Shown piece by piece: positions 1-9,005 of a stretch of DNA of 64,000 nucleotides; within the stretch, counting starts at the first letter, position 1; each line of letters starts with the position of its first letter. Source of the DNA: JBMNCQ01 sp049366715 (GTDB lineage Bacteria > Bacillota > Peptococcia > Peptococcales > BICA1-8); NCBI GenBank assembly GCA_049366715.1, contig JBMNCQ010000035.1, positions 75,528 to 139,527 of the forward strand, given 5' to 3'. The position numbers and the translations under genes were made by a program. The notes beneath the pieces are model-generated. The model ran no database searches. It had not been told where the DNA came from and saw nothing but the letters and a program-made list of their open reading frames with translations.

Positions 1-803
1 TTGAAGTGACCCATAATATGCTAAAATATTTTATAAATAAAGCTTTGAAGGGCAAAAGCATTTTGGTTAAACCAAGGGTTGTCGTTTGTGTGCCTGCCGG
101 GGTTACCTCAGTGGAAGAGCGGGCGGTTAAGGAAGCCGCTGTCCAGGCAGGGGCTAAGGAAGCCCATCTTGTTGAAGAACCGATGGCTGCTGCTATTGGA
201 GCCGGACTTCCTGTTCATGAGCCTACCGGGAACATGATCGTAGATATTGGCGGGGGTACCACAGATGTGGCAATCATTTCTTTAGGAGGTATTGTGACCA
301 GCCGTTCTATTCGGATCGGCGGGGATGAGATGGATGATGCCATTATTCATTATATTAAGCGCACTTATAACCTCATGATCGGTGATAGAACAGCCGAAGA
401 AATTAAGATTGAAATCGGTTCTGCTCATATAGAAGACACCCTGGGAACTTATCAGGTCAGAGGGCGGGATCTGGTTACCGGGCTGCCCAAAAATATTGCG
501 GTATCCGGTAAAGAAATCCAGGAAGCTTTAAAAGATCCCGTAAATAGTATTTTAGAAGCAATTAAAGTATGTTTGGAGAAAACCCCGCCTGAATTAGCCG
601 CCGATATTATGGACCGGGGGATCGTTATGGCCGGCGGGGGAGCTCTATTAAAAGGTTTGGATAAATTAGTTGCTAATGAAACCGGTATGCCTGTTCATGT
701 CGCAGACGATCCGCTATCTTGTGTAGCTACCGGGACAGGAAAGGTATTGGAGAATATTGATATATTAAAGCGAGTGGTTATAACCAACAAAAGAATTGGA
801 TAG
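1..803 (+). CDS. mreB: Rod-shape actin homolog MreB (5' end missing)
   Basis: Bacterial actin that polymerises under the membrane and guides lateral wall synthesis by the elongasome. The reading frame is already open at the left edge (codon GAA at 3-5), so the N-terminal third is outside the window; the GTG at base 6 is internal, not a start. In the visible part, the ATPase phosphate-2 motif DIGGGTTD lies near residues 80-87, preceded by the EEPMAAAIGAG segment, and the adenosine-motif GGGALLKGLD lies near residue 212. This matches the C-terminal two thirds of MreB/Mbl proteins. Mbl or MreBH paralogs cannot be told apart by eye, but the mreC and mreD genes following directly favour MreB. No oddities in the visible part. 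Confidence 0.95.
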   Translation, partial: EVTHNMLKYFINKALKGKSILVKPRVVVCVPAGVTSVEERAVKEAAVQAGAKEAHLVEEPMAAAIGAGLPVHEPTGNMIVDIGGGTTDVAIISLGGIVTSRSIRIGGDEMDDAIIHYIKRTYNLMIGDRTAEEIKIEIGSAHIEDTLGTYQVRGRDLVTGLPKNIAVSGKEIQEALKDPVNSILEAIKVCLEKTPPELAADIMDRGIVMAGGGALLKGLDKLVANETGMPVHVADDPLSCVATGTGKVLENIDILKRVVITNKRIG

Positions 804-818
804 GATTGGTGGACAACA

Positions 819-1706
819 ATGACCAAATATAAGTTATTAAGAAATATTTTAATAACAATTGGAATTATTGTTCTGCTGTTAGGCTTGGCGAAATATACCG
901 GAATGGAACGTAATCAGTTAAGTCCAATTGAAGCAGTGATTAAAACTGTGGTAGCTCCGTTTCAAAATGGGGCTACTAGTATTATGCAAAAAACCAAAGA
1001 CTTTTTTAGTATATTCGGTGAAGTGAAAGAACTGCGGGCCGAAAATGCTCAGTTAAAAAAAGATGTAAGTGAACTAAATCATCAAATAAATCTTCTCCGG
1101 GATTATGGCTTGGAAAATATCCGCCTGCGCAAGTTATTGGAATATAAAGAATTACATGGTAATGATTTTAGTTTGCTGTCTGCTCAGGTCATTGCCAGGG
1201 ACCACAGCAACTGGTACAGTACGATTACCATTAACCGGGGTTCTGAGGACGGAGTTCAAAAAGATATGCCGGTTGTTACCCATCAAGGTTTGGTAGGCAG
1301 GGTGATCAATGTGACGGCAGACGCCAGCGAAGTTTTGTTAATTTTAGATCAGGAAGGTGCTGTGGGGGCCAGGGTTTGGGAGACCCGGGAGACTCTGGGG
1401 ATCGTTGAAGGAAAAGGCGATGGCTCCAGTATCTTAACAATGATTCATTTACCCCACGATGCCTCAATTGTTGTAGGGCATACGATTGTGACTTCAGGGC
1501 TGGGCGGTCTTTTTCCGCCGGGAATTAGAATAGGAGAAGTAACTGAAGTTGCTGACGAAGCTTCCGGTTTGATGAAACAGGCTAAAGTAGAGCCCTTTGT
1601 TGATTTTAACCGTTTGGAAGAAGTATTGGTAATCATGAAAGTGAGCGATACTTATATTATCCAGGAAGAATTAGAAAGACAAAGTGAGGGGGCATTGGAA
1701 CAATGA
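819..1706 (+). CDS. mreC: Rod-shape-determining protein MreC
   Basis: Bitopic membrane protein of the elongasome that links MreB to PBP2 and RodA. The 295-residue protein has one N-terminal membrane helix (about residues 9-25), a coiled coil (about 68-110) and a C-terminal beta-barrel region, including the HQGLVGRV and IVTSGLGGLFPPGIRIG segments typical of MreC. The ATG start is 15 bases after the mreB stop and follows a GGTGG ribosome site. Its stop overlaps the mreD start (ATGA). Normal length for the family. Confidence 0.95.
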   Translation: MTKYKLLRNILITIGIIVLLLGLAKYTGMERNQLSPIEAVIKTVVAPFQNGATSIMQKTKDFFSIFGEVKELRAENAQLKKDVSELNHQINLLRDYGLENIRLRKLLEYKELHGNDFSLLSAQVIARDHSNWYSTITINRGSEDGVQKDMPVVTHQGLVGRVINVTADASEVLLILDQEGAVGARVWETRETLGIVEGKGDGSSILTMIHLPHDASIVVGHTIVTSGLGGLFPPGIRIGEVTEVADEASGLMKQAKVEPFVDFNRLEEVLVIMKVSDTYIIQEELERQSEGALEQ

Positions 1707-2191
1707 GATATATGGTTCTGGCCCTCTTAGGCTTTATAAGCTTAATTTTAGAATCAACTATTTTTAATGAGCTGATAATAGCCGGAGTCAAGCCAGATAT
1801 TATTTTGGTTATTGTAATTTTGTTTTCCCTCTTTAACGGCCCTAAAGAGGGGGCGTTGCTGGGGTTGGGATTAGGATTGTTAGAAGATTTGTATCTAGCT
1901 AAATACCTGGGACTGAATGCCGTTTCTAAATTTTGTATTGGGTTAATAATCGGTTTTATGGAAAAAAGGACGTATAAAGACAACTTCTTCGTGCCTGTAC
2001 TGTCCTTATTTGTGGGATCATTAGTTTACTCTGTAATTTACCTGATCTTTACCAATATAGCCGGTTATTACCTGAATCCGGCTCAAATGCTGCGGGTAGC
2101 TCTTCCTGTGGCTATTTACAATGCCTGCTTTGCTCCTTTTATATATGGCAAGTTTTACAAATCAAGTACTAAGGGCGTGCTGAAAGCGTAA
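1703..2191 (+). CDS. mreD: Rod-shape-determining protein MreD
   Basis: Small integral membrane subunit of the elongasome. The 162-residue protein is almost wholly hydrophobic, with five or six predicted membrane segments and the KPDIILVIVILFSLFNGPKEG-type region followed by the GLLEDL motif characteristic of MreD. The start overlaps the mreC stop by four bases, implying translational coupling. The next gene, PBP2, begins after a 212-bp spacer that contains an inverted repeat, so PBP2 may have extra control. Confidence 0.92.
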   Translation: MRYMVLALLGFISLILESTIFNELIIAGVKPDIILVIVILFSLFNGPKEGALLGLGLGLLEDLYLAKYLGLNAVSKFCIGLIIGFMEKRTYKDNFFVPVLSLFVGSLVYSVIYLIFTNIAGYYLNPAQMLRVALPVAIYNACFAPFIYGKFYKSSTKGVLKA

Positions 2192-2198
2192 GACTAAG

Positions 2199-2225
2199 GT
2201 CAAGGCAGAGGTAAAGTATTAGAGA
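2199..2225 (+). repeat. Short dispersed repeat, copy 1
   Basis: A segment just after the mreD stop matches a segment at 44325-44352 over about 27 bases with two substitutions and one gap; the core AGAGGTAAAGTATTA (15 bases) is identical. Both copies lie shortly downstream of a gene. Function is unknown and chance cannot be fully excluded. Confidence 0.4.
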
Positions 2226-2292
2226 TTTCGCTGCATCAGGTTGAAGACAAGTATTTTTTTTGAAAGTACTCTTTACAAAATAACATGCAACG

Positions 2293-2341
2293 TTTGTGTC
2301 AGACGTATAAGCTAGACCTGTGTGCAATTGTCAGACACAAA
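2293..2341. repeat. Inverted repeat upstream of PBP2 with TGTGTCAGAC half-sites
   Basis: TTTGTGTCAGAC (2293-2304) pairs with GTCAGACACAAA (2330-2341): 12-bp arms with one mismatch, 25 bases apart. The left half with its flank, TTGTGTCAGACGTA (2294-2307), recurs exactly at 6530-6543 upstream of rodA. This could be a regulator binding site or an RNA hairpin in the mrdA leader. Confidence 0.5.
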
Positions 2342-2403
2342 ATGTTACCCGGAAGCAGAAATCCAGTCACCGGTAACTAGTTACTAACGGAAGGGGGTCA
2401 GCG

Positions 2404-4425
2404 GTGAACGGAAAAAGAAGAAAAATATTAGAGCATGATATTTTAATTTTTCAAAGAATTGTCCTGGCTGTTTTTATTCTTCTCATTGTACGTTTGGGCT
2501 GGCTTCAACTGGTTGAGGTAGATTTGTACCGTACAAAGGCGGAAGATAACCGGATGCGGCTGGTTACTATTCCCGCTACCCGGGGTAATATTGTTACCGG
2601 CGATGGAGTGGTAGTTGCTACCGACCATCCTTCTTTTCAGGTGTCAATTACCTATTTAGGTTTAAATAATCAAGACCAGGTTGTTACTAGACTGGCGGAA
2701 ATTATTAATGATCCGGAGATTACCCCGGAATATATTAATAAACTAATTACCGATAATCAATCCCGCTTATATGAACCGATTGTCGTGAAAAGAAACATTT
2801 CCATTGAAACAGTAACGGCTATTGAAAGCAGACGGATGGAACTGCCGGGGGTCACGATCGAACTGGCCCCTGAAAGGACTTATCCTTTCGACAATCTGGC
2901 CGGGCATGTATTGGGCTATTTACGGGAAATTAATGAAGAATTAGGCAAAGAAGGGTATGAGGATTATAAGCTGGGCGATCTTATCGGAAAAATAGGTATT
3001 GAAAAACAGTATGATAAATATTTAAGGGGCAAAAGCGGTTTCCGCCAGGTAGAGGTAAATGTAAAAAACAGACCTATCCCGGGCGGAGCAGTCCAAACCA
3101 TTGCCCCTGAGCCTGGCGATAACGTTATTCTGACGATAGACTTTGATGTACAAAAGGCTATGGATGATACCTTTGATGCAGTTCTGGCAGAGTTACAGAC
3201 GAATCCCCGGTCGGATAAGGCAAATGCCGGAGCGGCGGTTCTGTTAGATGTTAAAACAGGTAAGGTTCTGGCCATGTCAACAAGGCCTGATGACAGGATC
3301 ACCGTACAGAATAAGGTGATTCAAGGCAGGTATATTCCCGGTTCGACTTTTAAAATGGTTACGGCCCTGGCTGCTTTAGAAGCAGGGAAGATAACACCCC
3401 AGGAAATCATTTATAATCCCGGCCGGTATTGGCTGCCTCCCTATATCAAAAGTGTTGCTCCCATCGGACCTATAAATTTGTATACCGGAATATCCAAGTC
3501 TTGTAATGTATATTTCCAAGAAGTGGGACGCCGGGTAGGGATAGACGGGATTTCTAAAATGGGTGCCGAATTAGGCATGGAAGGTTTTACCGGTATTGAT
3601 CTGCCTTATGAAAATAAAGGTGACTCTCCCTTGCAAGGGCTGCCCACAATAGAAAAGAGACTTCAGTATTTTGACTGGGCTGCCATGATCGTCAATCAGC
3701 GGTATGATGATAAAATTACGGCCAAAGAAGACGAATACAACAAACTCATTGCAGCTGCCGGTGATGAAAGTGAGCAAGAGAAGCTGCAATGGCAAAAGGA
3801 GAATGAAATCAAAAAGTTGAATTCGCAAAGGGAAATTGACCTTAATTGGAATACCAGCTGGCATGATGTAGATACATTTAATGTTGCCATCGGGCAAGGG
3901 CGGCAAAATTACACCCCCCTTCAGCTGGCCACTTATATTGCGACCATTGCCAATAATGGCGTTAGATATAAGCCATATATTGTAGAAAAGATTGTTGCCA
4001 ACAATGGGGAAGTGATCAAACAATTCCAGCCTGAAATTGCTGCTAAAGCCAATGTTTCGCAAAAATCATTTGACGAAGTAAAAAAGGCAATGGGATTTAC
4101 TACCGTACCCGGGGGTACCGCGTATTCTTTATTCAGCAATTTCCCCCCGGAAATTAAAGTTGCTGCTAAAACAGGTACGGCCCAGCCCGGACAAACAGGC
4201 TACAGGGTCGGTGATAAACAATACTATGATGGATTATTTGTGGCTTTTGCCCCTGCCGACGATCCCCAAATCGCTTTTGCAGGTGTCGTAGAATTTGGCT
4301 ATAGCGGTGGCGGCTCTGCCGGAAAAATTGCTAAGGCGGTTTTTGAGGAATATTTCGGCCTGACGGTAAAAGAGGGAAATGAATCTCAGAAATCGGTAAT
4401 TGACGAAACTCCCGGTTTAGATTAA
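2404..4425 (+). CDS. mrdA: Penicillin-binding protein 2, elongation transpeptidase
   Basis: Class B penicillin-binding protein that cross-links peptidoglycan during side-wall growth, working with RodA. The 673-residue protein has one N-terminal membrane helix (about 15-35), a PBP dimerisation domain and a C-terminal transpeptidase domain. Active-site motifs are visible: STFK with nucleophile Ser314, SCN at 366-368 and KTGT at 589-592. The GTG start is chosen because AAGGGGGT lies about seven bases upstream. A strong terminator follows. It ends the shape block before minCDE. Somewhat longer than a minimal PBP2 because of a Lys/Glu-rich insert near residues 440-475. Confidence 0.93.
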   Translation: MNGKRRKILEHDILIFQRIVLAVFILLIVRLGWLQLVEVDLYRTKAEDNRMRLVTIPATRGNIVTGDGVVVATDHPSFQVSITYLGLNNQDQVVTRLAEIINDPEITPEYINKLITDNQSRLYEPIVVKRNISIETVTAIESRRMELPGVTIELAPERTYPFDNLAGHVLGYLREINEELGKEGYEDYKLGDLIGKIGIEKQYDKYLRGKSGFRQVEVNVKNRPIPGGAVQTIAPEPGDNVILTIDFDVQKAMDDTFDAVLAELQTNPRSDKANAGAAVLLDVKTGKVLAMSTRPDDRITVQNKVIQGRYIPGSTFKMVTALAALEAGKITPQEIIYNPGRYWLPPYIKSVAPIGPINLYTGISKSCNVYFQEVGRRVGIDGISKMGAELGMEGFTGIDLPYENKGDSPLQGLPTIEKRLQYFDWAAMIVNQRYDDKITAKEDEYNKLIAAAGDESEQEKLQWQKENEIKKLNSQREIDLNWNTSWHDVDTFNVAIGQGRQNYTPLQLATYIATIANNGVRYKPYIVEKIVANNGEVIKQFQPEIAAKANVSQKSFDEVKKAMGFTTVPGGTAYSLFSNFPPEIKVAAKTGTAQPGQTGYRVGDKQYYDGLFVAFAPADDPQIAFAGVVEFGYSGGGSAGKIAKAVFEEYFGLTVKEGNESQKSVIDETPGLD

Positions 4426-4466
4426 TAAAAGTTAAAATTTTACAGACAAATGTCAATATTTAGCTG

Positions 4467-4495
4467 AAAAAAGGGGAAAAAAACTCCCCTTTTTT
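4467..4495 (+). terminator. Intrinsic terminator after PBP2
   Basis: Perfect hairpin arms AAAAAAGGGGA (4467-4477) and TCCCCTTTTTT (4485-4495), with the T-run forming part of the 3' arm. Separates mrdA from minC. Confidence 0.85.
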
Positions 4496-4594
4496 CTTAG
4501 TATCTGGCAGGGATAATTATTGATTTTGTAGAATTTAACAGTTGATTTCGAATATTTTTCTTAAATTTAAGTGAACAGCATAAGGAGCATAAAA

Positions 4595-5251
4595 ATGGAG
4601 CCAGTGGTATTAAAAGGTAATCGTGAAGGTATAGTGGTTCAGCTAAATGCAAAAATTGATTTTACAGAAATGTGTAATAGAATTGAAGCAAAATTAAAAT
4701 CTGCAGATTTTTTTCTAGGAAGTAAAACAGAGGTCATAATTAATTGTGGTTCCGTAGTTCTTACTGACGGACAAGCTGCGGAGCTAAAAGCCCTCTTTCG
4801 ATCATTGGGTTTTGGTGTTAAAAGGATTATCTCTGAAATTAGTAAAGATGAGGAGGTCATGGAAACGAAAATAATGCTCCCACCAGAAGTGGTTGATAAT
4901 AATCAATTTTTAGCCCAGGGACCTGCTCAAATTATCAGAAAAAATCTTCGCTCAGGGCAAAGTATTTTTTATGAAGGTACATTAATCATTTTTGGGGATG
5001 TCAATCCCGGCGCGGAGATAACAGCTACCGGACATATCTTGGTAATTGGAAGTTTACGGGGAATTGCTCATGCCGGCGCGAAAGGAAACACTCAGGCCAT
5101 AGTATTTGCCTCTCGTTTACAACCAACTCAATTACGGATTGCTAATTTTATTACCCGGGCCCCTGATGAGGAAGTACTGTTTCCGACAGAGCCGGAAATC
5201 GCCCGGATTAAAAATGGTCGTGTAGTAATTGAAAAATACTCGCAAAAATAA
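4595..5251 (+). CDS. minC: Septum site-determining protein MinC
   Basis: Inhibitor of FtsZ ring assembly, recruited to the membrane by MinD. The 218-residue protein has a poorly conserved N-terminal domain and a C-terminal right-handed beta-helix domain with the GDVNPGAEITATGHILVIG and GSLRGIAHAGAKGN repeats typical of MinC. The ATG at 4595 is preferred over an upstream in-frame GTG at 4571 because AAGGAG (4582-4587) sits seven bases before it. First gene of a tight minC-minD-minE operon. Confidence 0.95.
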   Translation: MEPVVLKGNREGIVVQLNAKIDFTEMCNRIEAKLKSADFFLGSKTEVIINCGSVVLTDGQAAELKALFRSLGFGVKRIISEISKDEEVMETKIMLPPEVVDNNQFLAQGPAQIIRKNLRSGQSIFYEGTLIIFGDVNPGAEITATGHILVIGSLRGIAHAGAKGNTQAIVFASRLQPTQLRIANFITRAPDEEVLFPTEPEIARIKNGRVVIEKYSQK

Positions 5252-5262
5252 GGAGGATAGCC

Positions 5263-6060
5263 ATGGGAGAAGTTGTTGTAATTACATCAGGCAAAGGTGG
5301 AGTGGGGAAAACCACTACTACAGCAAATATTGGTACAGGATTAGCTGCACTTGGCAAAAAGGTAGTATTGATAGATACGGATATCGGTTTAAGAAATTTA
5401 GATGTTGTAATGGGTTTGGAAAACCGTATTGTCTATGATTTAGTAGATGTGACCCAGGGACATTGCCGGCTGAAACAGGCATTAATTAAAGATAAACGTT
5501 TTGACAGCCTGTATCTGTTGCCGGCAGCTCAGACAAAGGATAAAACTGCTATTAATGCCGAGGATATGCAGTATCTTTGCAATACTTTACAGGAAGAATT
5601 TGACTATGTTTTGGTGGATTGCCCCGCCGGTATTGAACAAGGTTTTAAAAACGCTATTGCAGGCGCTCAAAAGGCAATAATTGTAACTACCCCGGAAGTG
5701 TCTGCGGTACGGGATGCCGATCGGATCATCGGGTTGCTGGAGGCGAATAACCTGCGGGGGCCTAAATTAATTATTAATAGAATTCGCCCTGATATGGTAA
5801 AACGGGGTGATATGATGAACATTGAAGATATGATTGATATTTTAGCTATTGAACTAATGGGTGTTGTTCCTGAGGATGAGCATATAGTGGTTTCCACAAA
5901 CAAGGGAGAACCGGCAGTTTTGGATATGGAATCAAGAGCCGGGCAGGCTTATCGTAATGTTGCTAAGCGTCTTACCGGAGAAGAAGTTCCTTTGATTAAC
6001 TTAGATGTTGAAGAAGGTATTGTGAACAAACTTAAGCGTCTAATAGGCTTTAAGGGATAA
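5263..6060 (+). CDS. minD: Septum site-determining ATPase MinD
   Basis: ParA/MinD-family ATPase that dimerises on the membrane, carries MinC and is displaced by MinE. The 265-residue protein has the deviant Walker A KGGVGKTT (11-18), the DTDIGLRNLD segment, the Walker B-like DYVLVDCPAG, and a C-terminal amphipathic targeting helix (VNKLKRLIGF). AAGGAGG lies just upstream of the ATG; minC ends 11 bases earlier and minE starts 12 bases later. Confidence 0.97.
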   Translation: MGEVVVITSGKGGVGKTTTTANIGTGLAALGKKVVLIDTDIGLRNLDVVMGLENRIVYDLVDVTQGHCRLKQALIKDKRFDSLYLLPAAQTKDKTAINAEDMQYLCNTLQEEFDYVLVDCPAGIEQGFKNAIAGAQKAIIVTTPEVSAVRDADRIIGLLEANNLRGPKLIINRIRPDMVKRGDMMNIEDMIDILAIELMGVVPEDEHIVVSTNKGEPAVLDMESRAGQAYRNVAKRLTGEEVPLINLDVEEGIVNKLKRLIGFKG

Positions 6061-6072
6061 GGAGGTTTAAAA

Positions 6073-6354
6073 ATGATTGACTTCCTAAGAAGTGTTTTAG
6101 GCAAAGAAGCGCCTGGAAGTAAAAATTTAGCAAAAGAACGCTTACGTTTAGTATTGGTTCATGATCGAGCGACGATATCCCCTCATTTACTGGAAAGTCT
6201 TAAAGAAGATCTGATCAAGGTAATTTCCAATTATATGGAAATCGATGAAGAGTCGCTGGATGTGCAACTAAATAAAGAAGATGATTCAGTCGCCTTAGTG
6301 GCTAATATCCCTGTTATTAAAATGAAGCGTACATATCAGGATGCCAGGGCATAA
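6073..6354 (+). CDS. minE: Cell division topological specificity factor MinE
   Basis: Stimulates the MinD ATPase and restricts MinCD away from midcell. The 93-residue protein matches MinE length and keeps the AKERLRLVLVHDRA segment (MinD-interaction region) and the following dimerisation domain. AAGGAGG precedes the ATG. With MinE rather than DivIVA in the operon, this organism probably uses an oscillating Min system, which is common in Clostridia but absent from Bacillus. Confidence 0.95.
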   Translation: MIDFLRSVLGKEAPGSKNLAKERLRLVLVHDRATISPHLLESLKEDLIKVISNYMEIDEESLDVQLNKEDDSVALVANIPVIKMKRTYQDARA

Positions 6355-6410
6355 CCTTTGATCTTACACGTTAGCTAATGGGGCGGATATACCAGGGAAG
6401 CTATACTTCT

Positions 6411-6543
6411 GTATCTGATAATTACTTAAGGGTTAAGCTATTGCGTCTGATATGCATCTAGGTAAACATTATGCGCCTGATAACTCTACGGGAATATTTT
6501 CCTCTGATCATTATCTTAGCAGGCAAAGCTTGTGTCAGACGTA
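6411..6543. promoter_or_regulatory. Array of CTGA-type boxes between minE and rodA
   Basis: The 402-bp gap before rodA has no gene. It contains five related sites at about 30-bp steps: GTATCTGA ending at 6418, GCGTCTGA ending at 6450, GCGCCTGA ending at 6480, CCTCTGA ending at 6507 and the reverse-oriented TGTGTCAGACGTA at 6531-6543. The last is identical to a site upstream of PBP2. The spacing near three helical turns suggests protein binding on one face of the DNA. Inferred only from the sequence pattern. Confidence 0.4.
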
Positions 6544-6756
6544 AAAATTTGACTGCCCGGCAGGTCGGACTACAAGTGTCGCTGCGGAGTACAGCGAGCC
6601 CCCAATGCTTTCTTTAAGGAATTTAGGGCAGGTGCCAATATTTCTCTATAGACTAAGTCTTTGGAAAAAGTATATACTATAGTTTGGAATAAGCTTTTCT
6701 TTCACTTACATCTGTACACTTAAGTATTTATACACGATCTAGATGGTGGGGATATC

Positions 6757-7881
6757 ATGGGTTTTTACAGGAAAATTTTCAATAAACTTGATTTTACTAT
6801 GATAGGTGCAGTTGCGCTCATCCTTGTGATGAGCCTGTTTATTTTAAATAGTGCCACTGCACACTTGAATTCGTCTTTTTTGATCAAGCAGATGATGTGG
6901 GTGGTTGTCAGTTTGCTGGTTCTGACAGTTTTACTGCGCTTGGAATATAGTGTGATTACTAAATATACAAAATATCTTTATGTTTTAAACATTCTGTTAT
7001 TGATCTCAGTGTTTATCTTAGGTACGGAAGTAAAAGGCGCCCAATCCTGGATCGTAATCCCGGGAGTAGGGAGTATTCAGCCTTCCGAGCTTTCTAAACT
7101 TTTACTGATTGTTACTTTCGCCCACTATTTGGTATATAAACAGGGACAACTGGAGACCCTGAAAGATTTAATACCGGCTTTTATTTTTGTAGCGGTACCT
7201 TTGCTGTTGATTTTAAAGCAGCCCGACTTAGGGACGGGCTTGGTGGTAATTGCCATAATGGTGGGGATGTTGTTTGTGGCAGGTGCCAACCGCTTATGGC
7301 TTTTTGGTATTTTTGGCGGGGGAACTTTAGCTGCGATTGGTTATATACTAGGCCATATGAAGTTTGGCTGGTGGATCCCTTTAAAGCCTTATCAGCTTAA
7401 TCGTATTTTGGTTGTTTTTGATGCCAATATCGACCCTAGGGGTGCCGGCTGGAATGTCTGGCAGTCTAAAATAGCCATTGGTAACGGGGGACTCTTAGGT
7501 AAAGGCTTAGGGAGCGGAACGCAAAGCATGGGGCAATTTCTTCCTGAACAATGGACGGATTTTATTTTTGCAGTACTTGCGGAAGAACTGGGTTTTATCG
7601 GAGCAGGTTTACTCTTGGTATTATTTTTGGTTGTGATATATAGAGGGTTGAAAATTGCCTCCTTATCCAGGGATTTATTTGGCAGTTTAATTGCTACAGG
7701 TATTGTTTCTATGTATTTGTTTCATATTATTGAAAATGTGGGAATGGCGATGGGTATTATGCCTGTAACTGGGATACCGTTACCATTTGTAAGTTATGGC
7801 GGGAGTTCAATGCTGACTAATATGATTGGGCTGGGATTGTTGCTCAATATTCATATCCGCCGCCAAAAAATACTGTTCTGA
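6757..7881 (+). CDS. rodA: SEDS glycosyltransferase RodA
   Basis: Peptidoglycan polymerase of the elongasome, partner of PBP2. The 374-residue protein has about ten membrane helices, the conserved WTDFIFAVLAEELGF segment that contains the catalytic Asp of SEDS enzymes, and the C-terminal PFVSYGGSSMLTNM signature. FtsW shares these features; position in the mre/min block and length favour RodA. A GGTGGGG site precedes the ATG. The upstream region shares a 14-base motif with the PBP2 upstream region, which may couple the expression of the two partners. Confidence 0.88.
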   Translation: MGFYRKIFNKLDFTMIGAVALILVMSLFILNSATAHLNSSFLIKQMMWVVVSLLVLTVLLRLEYSVITKYTKYLYVLNILLLISVFILGTEVKGAQSWIVIPGVGSIQPSELSKLLLIVTFAHYLVYKQGQLETLKDLIPAFIFVAVPLLLILKQPDLGTGLVVIAIMVGMLFVAGANRLWLFGIFGGGTLAAIGYILGHMKFGWWIPLKPYQLNRILVVFDANIDPRGAGWNVWQSKIAIGNGGLLGKGLGSGTQSMGQFLPEQWTDFIFAVLAEELGFIGAGLLLVLFLVVIYRGLKIASLSRDLFGSLIATGIVSMYLFHIIENVGMAMGIMPVTGIPLPFVSYGGSSMLTNMIGLGLLLNIHIRRQKILF

Positions 7882-7915
7882 TGCTGTTGTTGGACGCAGT
7901 TCCGAATTGCTTTAA

Positions 7916-7972
7916 TTTTAAGCCCGAAATCTCAAGGTACGAACTTGTACACTTGCGGTTTTGGGCTTAAAA
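7916..7972 (+). terminator. Long hairpin after rodA
   Basis: TTTTAAGCCC (7916-7925) pairs with GGGCTTAAAA (7963-7972) around a 37-base loop that can pair further. No long T-run follows, so it may be a weak terminator or a processing structure. Confidence 0.45.
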
Positions 7973-7985
7973 TATATCTTGAATT

Positions 7986-8071
7986 AGTGACTGGGGAGAT
8001 TCAGTTCATAGAGCATAGTTTATCGTTCATAGGTTATAGTGTGTTCTCAGTTCTCAGATACCGGTTCTCAG
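7986..8071 (+). repeat. Left arm of 86/87-bp inverted repeat flanking the rhomboid gene
   Basis: The reverse complement of 9263-9349 matches this segment over its full length with one substitution and one single-base indel. It is made of short motifs such as GTTCATAG and TTCTCAG. Further low-complexity sequence (CTATGCC/CTATGAA units, about 8132-8165) follows. The gap 7882-8268 otherwise holds only the rodA hairpin and the rhomboid ribosome site. Confidence 0.9.
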
Positions 8072-8268
8072 TTGGTTAGCGAGTAGTGACTGGTGATTAG
8101 AGATTGCTCATTTCCTGCTTCGTTTTTCCCAACTATGCCCTATGCCCTATGAACTATGAACTATATTCTATATATAAACGGTTAGTAAGTATTTAAAAAT
8201 GGGTAAGAGGAACAATATAAAGCAGGCGTAATATAGATAGAGAAGAAAAAGATTATGGAGGATTTGGT

Positions 8269-8949
8269 ATGATTCCGATTAGAGATACCGTTAAGTCCAG
8301 AACATTTCCGTATATAAATCTGGCGATCATAATCATTAATGTACTTATTTTCTTGGCTGAAATTAGTTTAAATAATTCACAGCTTACCGAATTATTCTAT
8401 CGTACAGGGATTGTTCCCAGTATGTTTTTTGCAGCTACTGGAGAAGGAAATTATCTGGGAGCAGTTGTGCCTCTTATTACTGCAACTTTTATGCATGGCG
8501 GATGGCTGCATATTGTAAGCAATATGCTTTTTCTGTGGGTTTTTGGTGATAATATCGAAGATAGAATCGGCCACTTTAAATACTTCGTTTTTTATGTACT
8601 GGTCGGCATGACAGGTAATATTTCCCAGGTAATGGCTAATCCGGCCTCCACTGTGCCTGTAATAGGGGCAAGTGGTGCGGTAGCAGGGATTTTAGGCGCT
8701 TACTATCTTAGTTTTCCCCGTTCCCGCATCCTAGCCCTTATTCCCATTTTCTTTTTCTTTACTTTTTTGGAAGTGAGGGCATCGCTATTTATTATTTTGT
8801 GGTTTTTACTGCAAGTGTTTAATGGAGTATTCAGCCTGGGTGTTGTTGGAAATTCCGTCGCCTGGTGGGCTCATATCGGAGGATTTTTAGGAGGGTATTT
8901 TTTAATAAGGTTTTTTCCTCAACAAAATAAACTAATATATGTAGAATAA
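8269..8949 (+). CDS. Rhomboid family intramembrane serine protease
   Basis: Integral membrane protease that cleaves transmembrane helices of substrate proteins. The 226-residue protein has six or seven membrane segments. The catalytic dyad is visible: Ser135 in GASGAVAG and His202 in WWAHIGGF. HGGWLHIVSNM (76-86) is the conserved helix-2 segment and EDRIGHFKYF is the conserved loop. GGAGG precedes the ATG. The gene and the small gene after it sit inside the inverted repeats. No substrate is suggested by context. Confidence 0.93.
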   Translation: MIPIRDTVKSRTFPYINLAIIIINVLIFLAEISLNNSQLTELFYRTGIVPSMFFAATGEGNYLGAVVPLITATFMHGGWLHIVSNMLFLWVFGDNIEDRIGHFKYFVFYVLVGMTGNISQVMANPASTVPVIGASGAVAGILGAYYLSFPRSRILALIPIFFFFTFLEVRASLFIILWFLLQVFNGVFSLGVVGNSVAWWAHIGGFLGGYFLIRFFPQQNKLIYVE

Positions 8950-9005
8950 ACTGACCTGCTTTTTCCCAAACTAAAAAAGATAAATTCTTAGAAAGGGTGG
9001 GGAAA

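Noticed and set aside
6..8. GTG at base 6 as the start of mreB
   Set aside because: The frame continues upstream to the window edge and the visible protein begins in the middle of the MreB fold; the gene is cut, not started here.
8132..8172. CTATGCC/CTATGAA repeats as a CRISPR array
   Set aside because: Units are only 7-10 bases with no spacers and no cas genes; simple low-complexity repeats.
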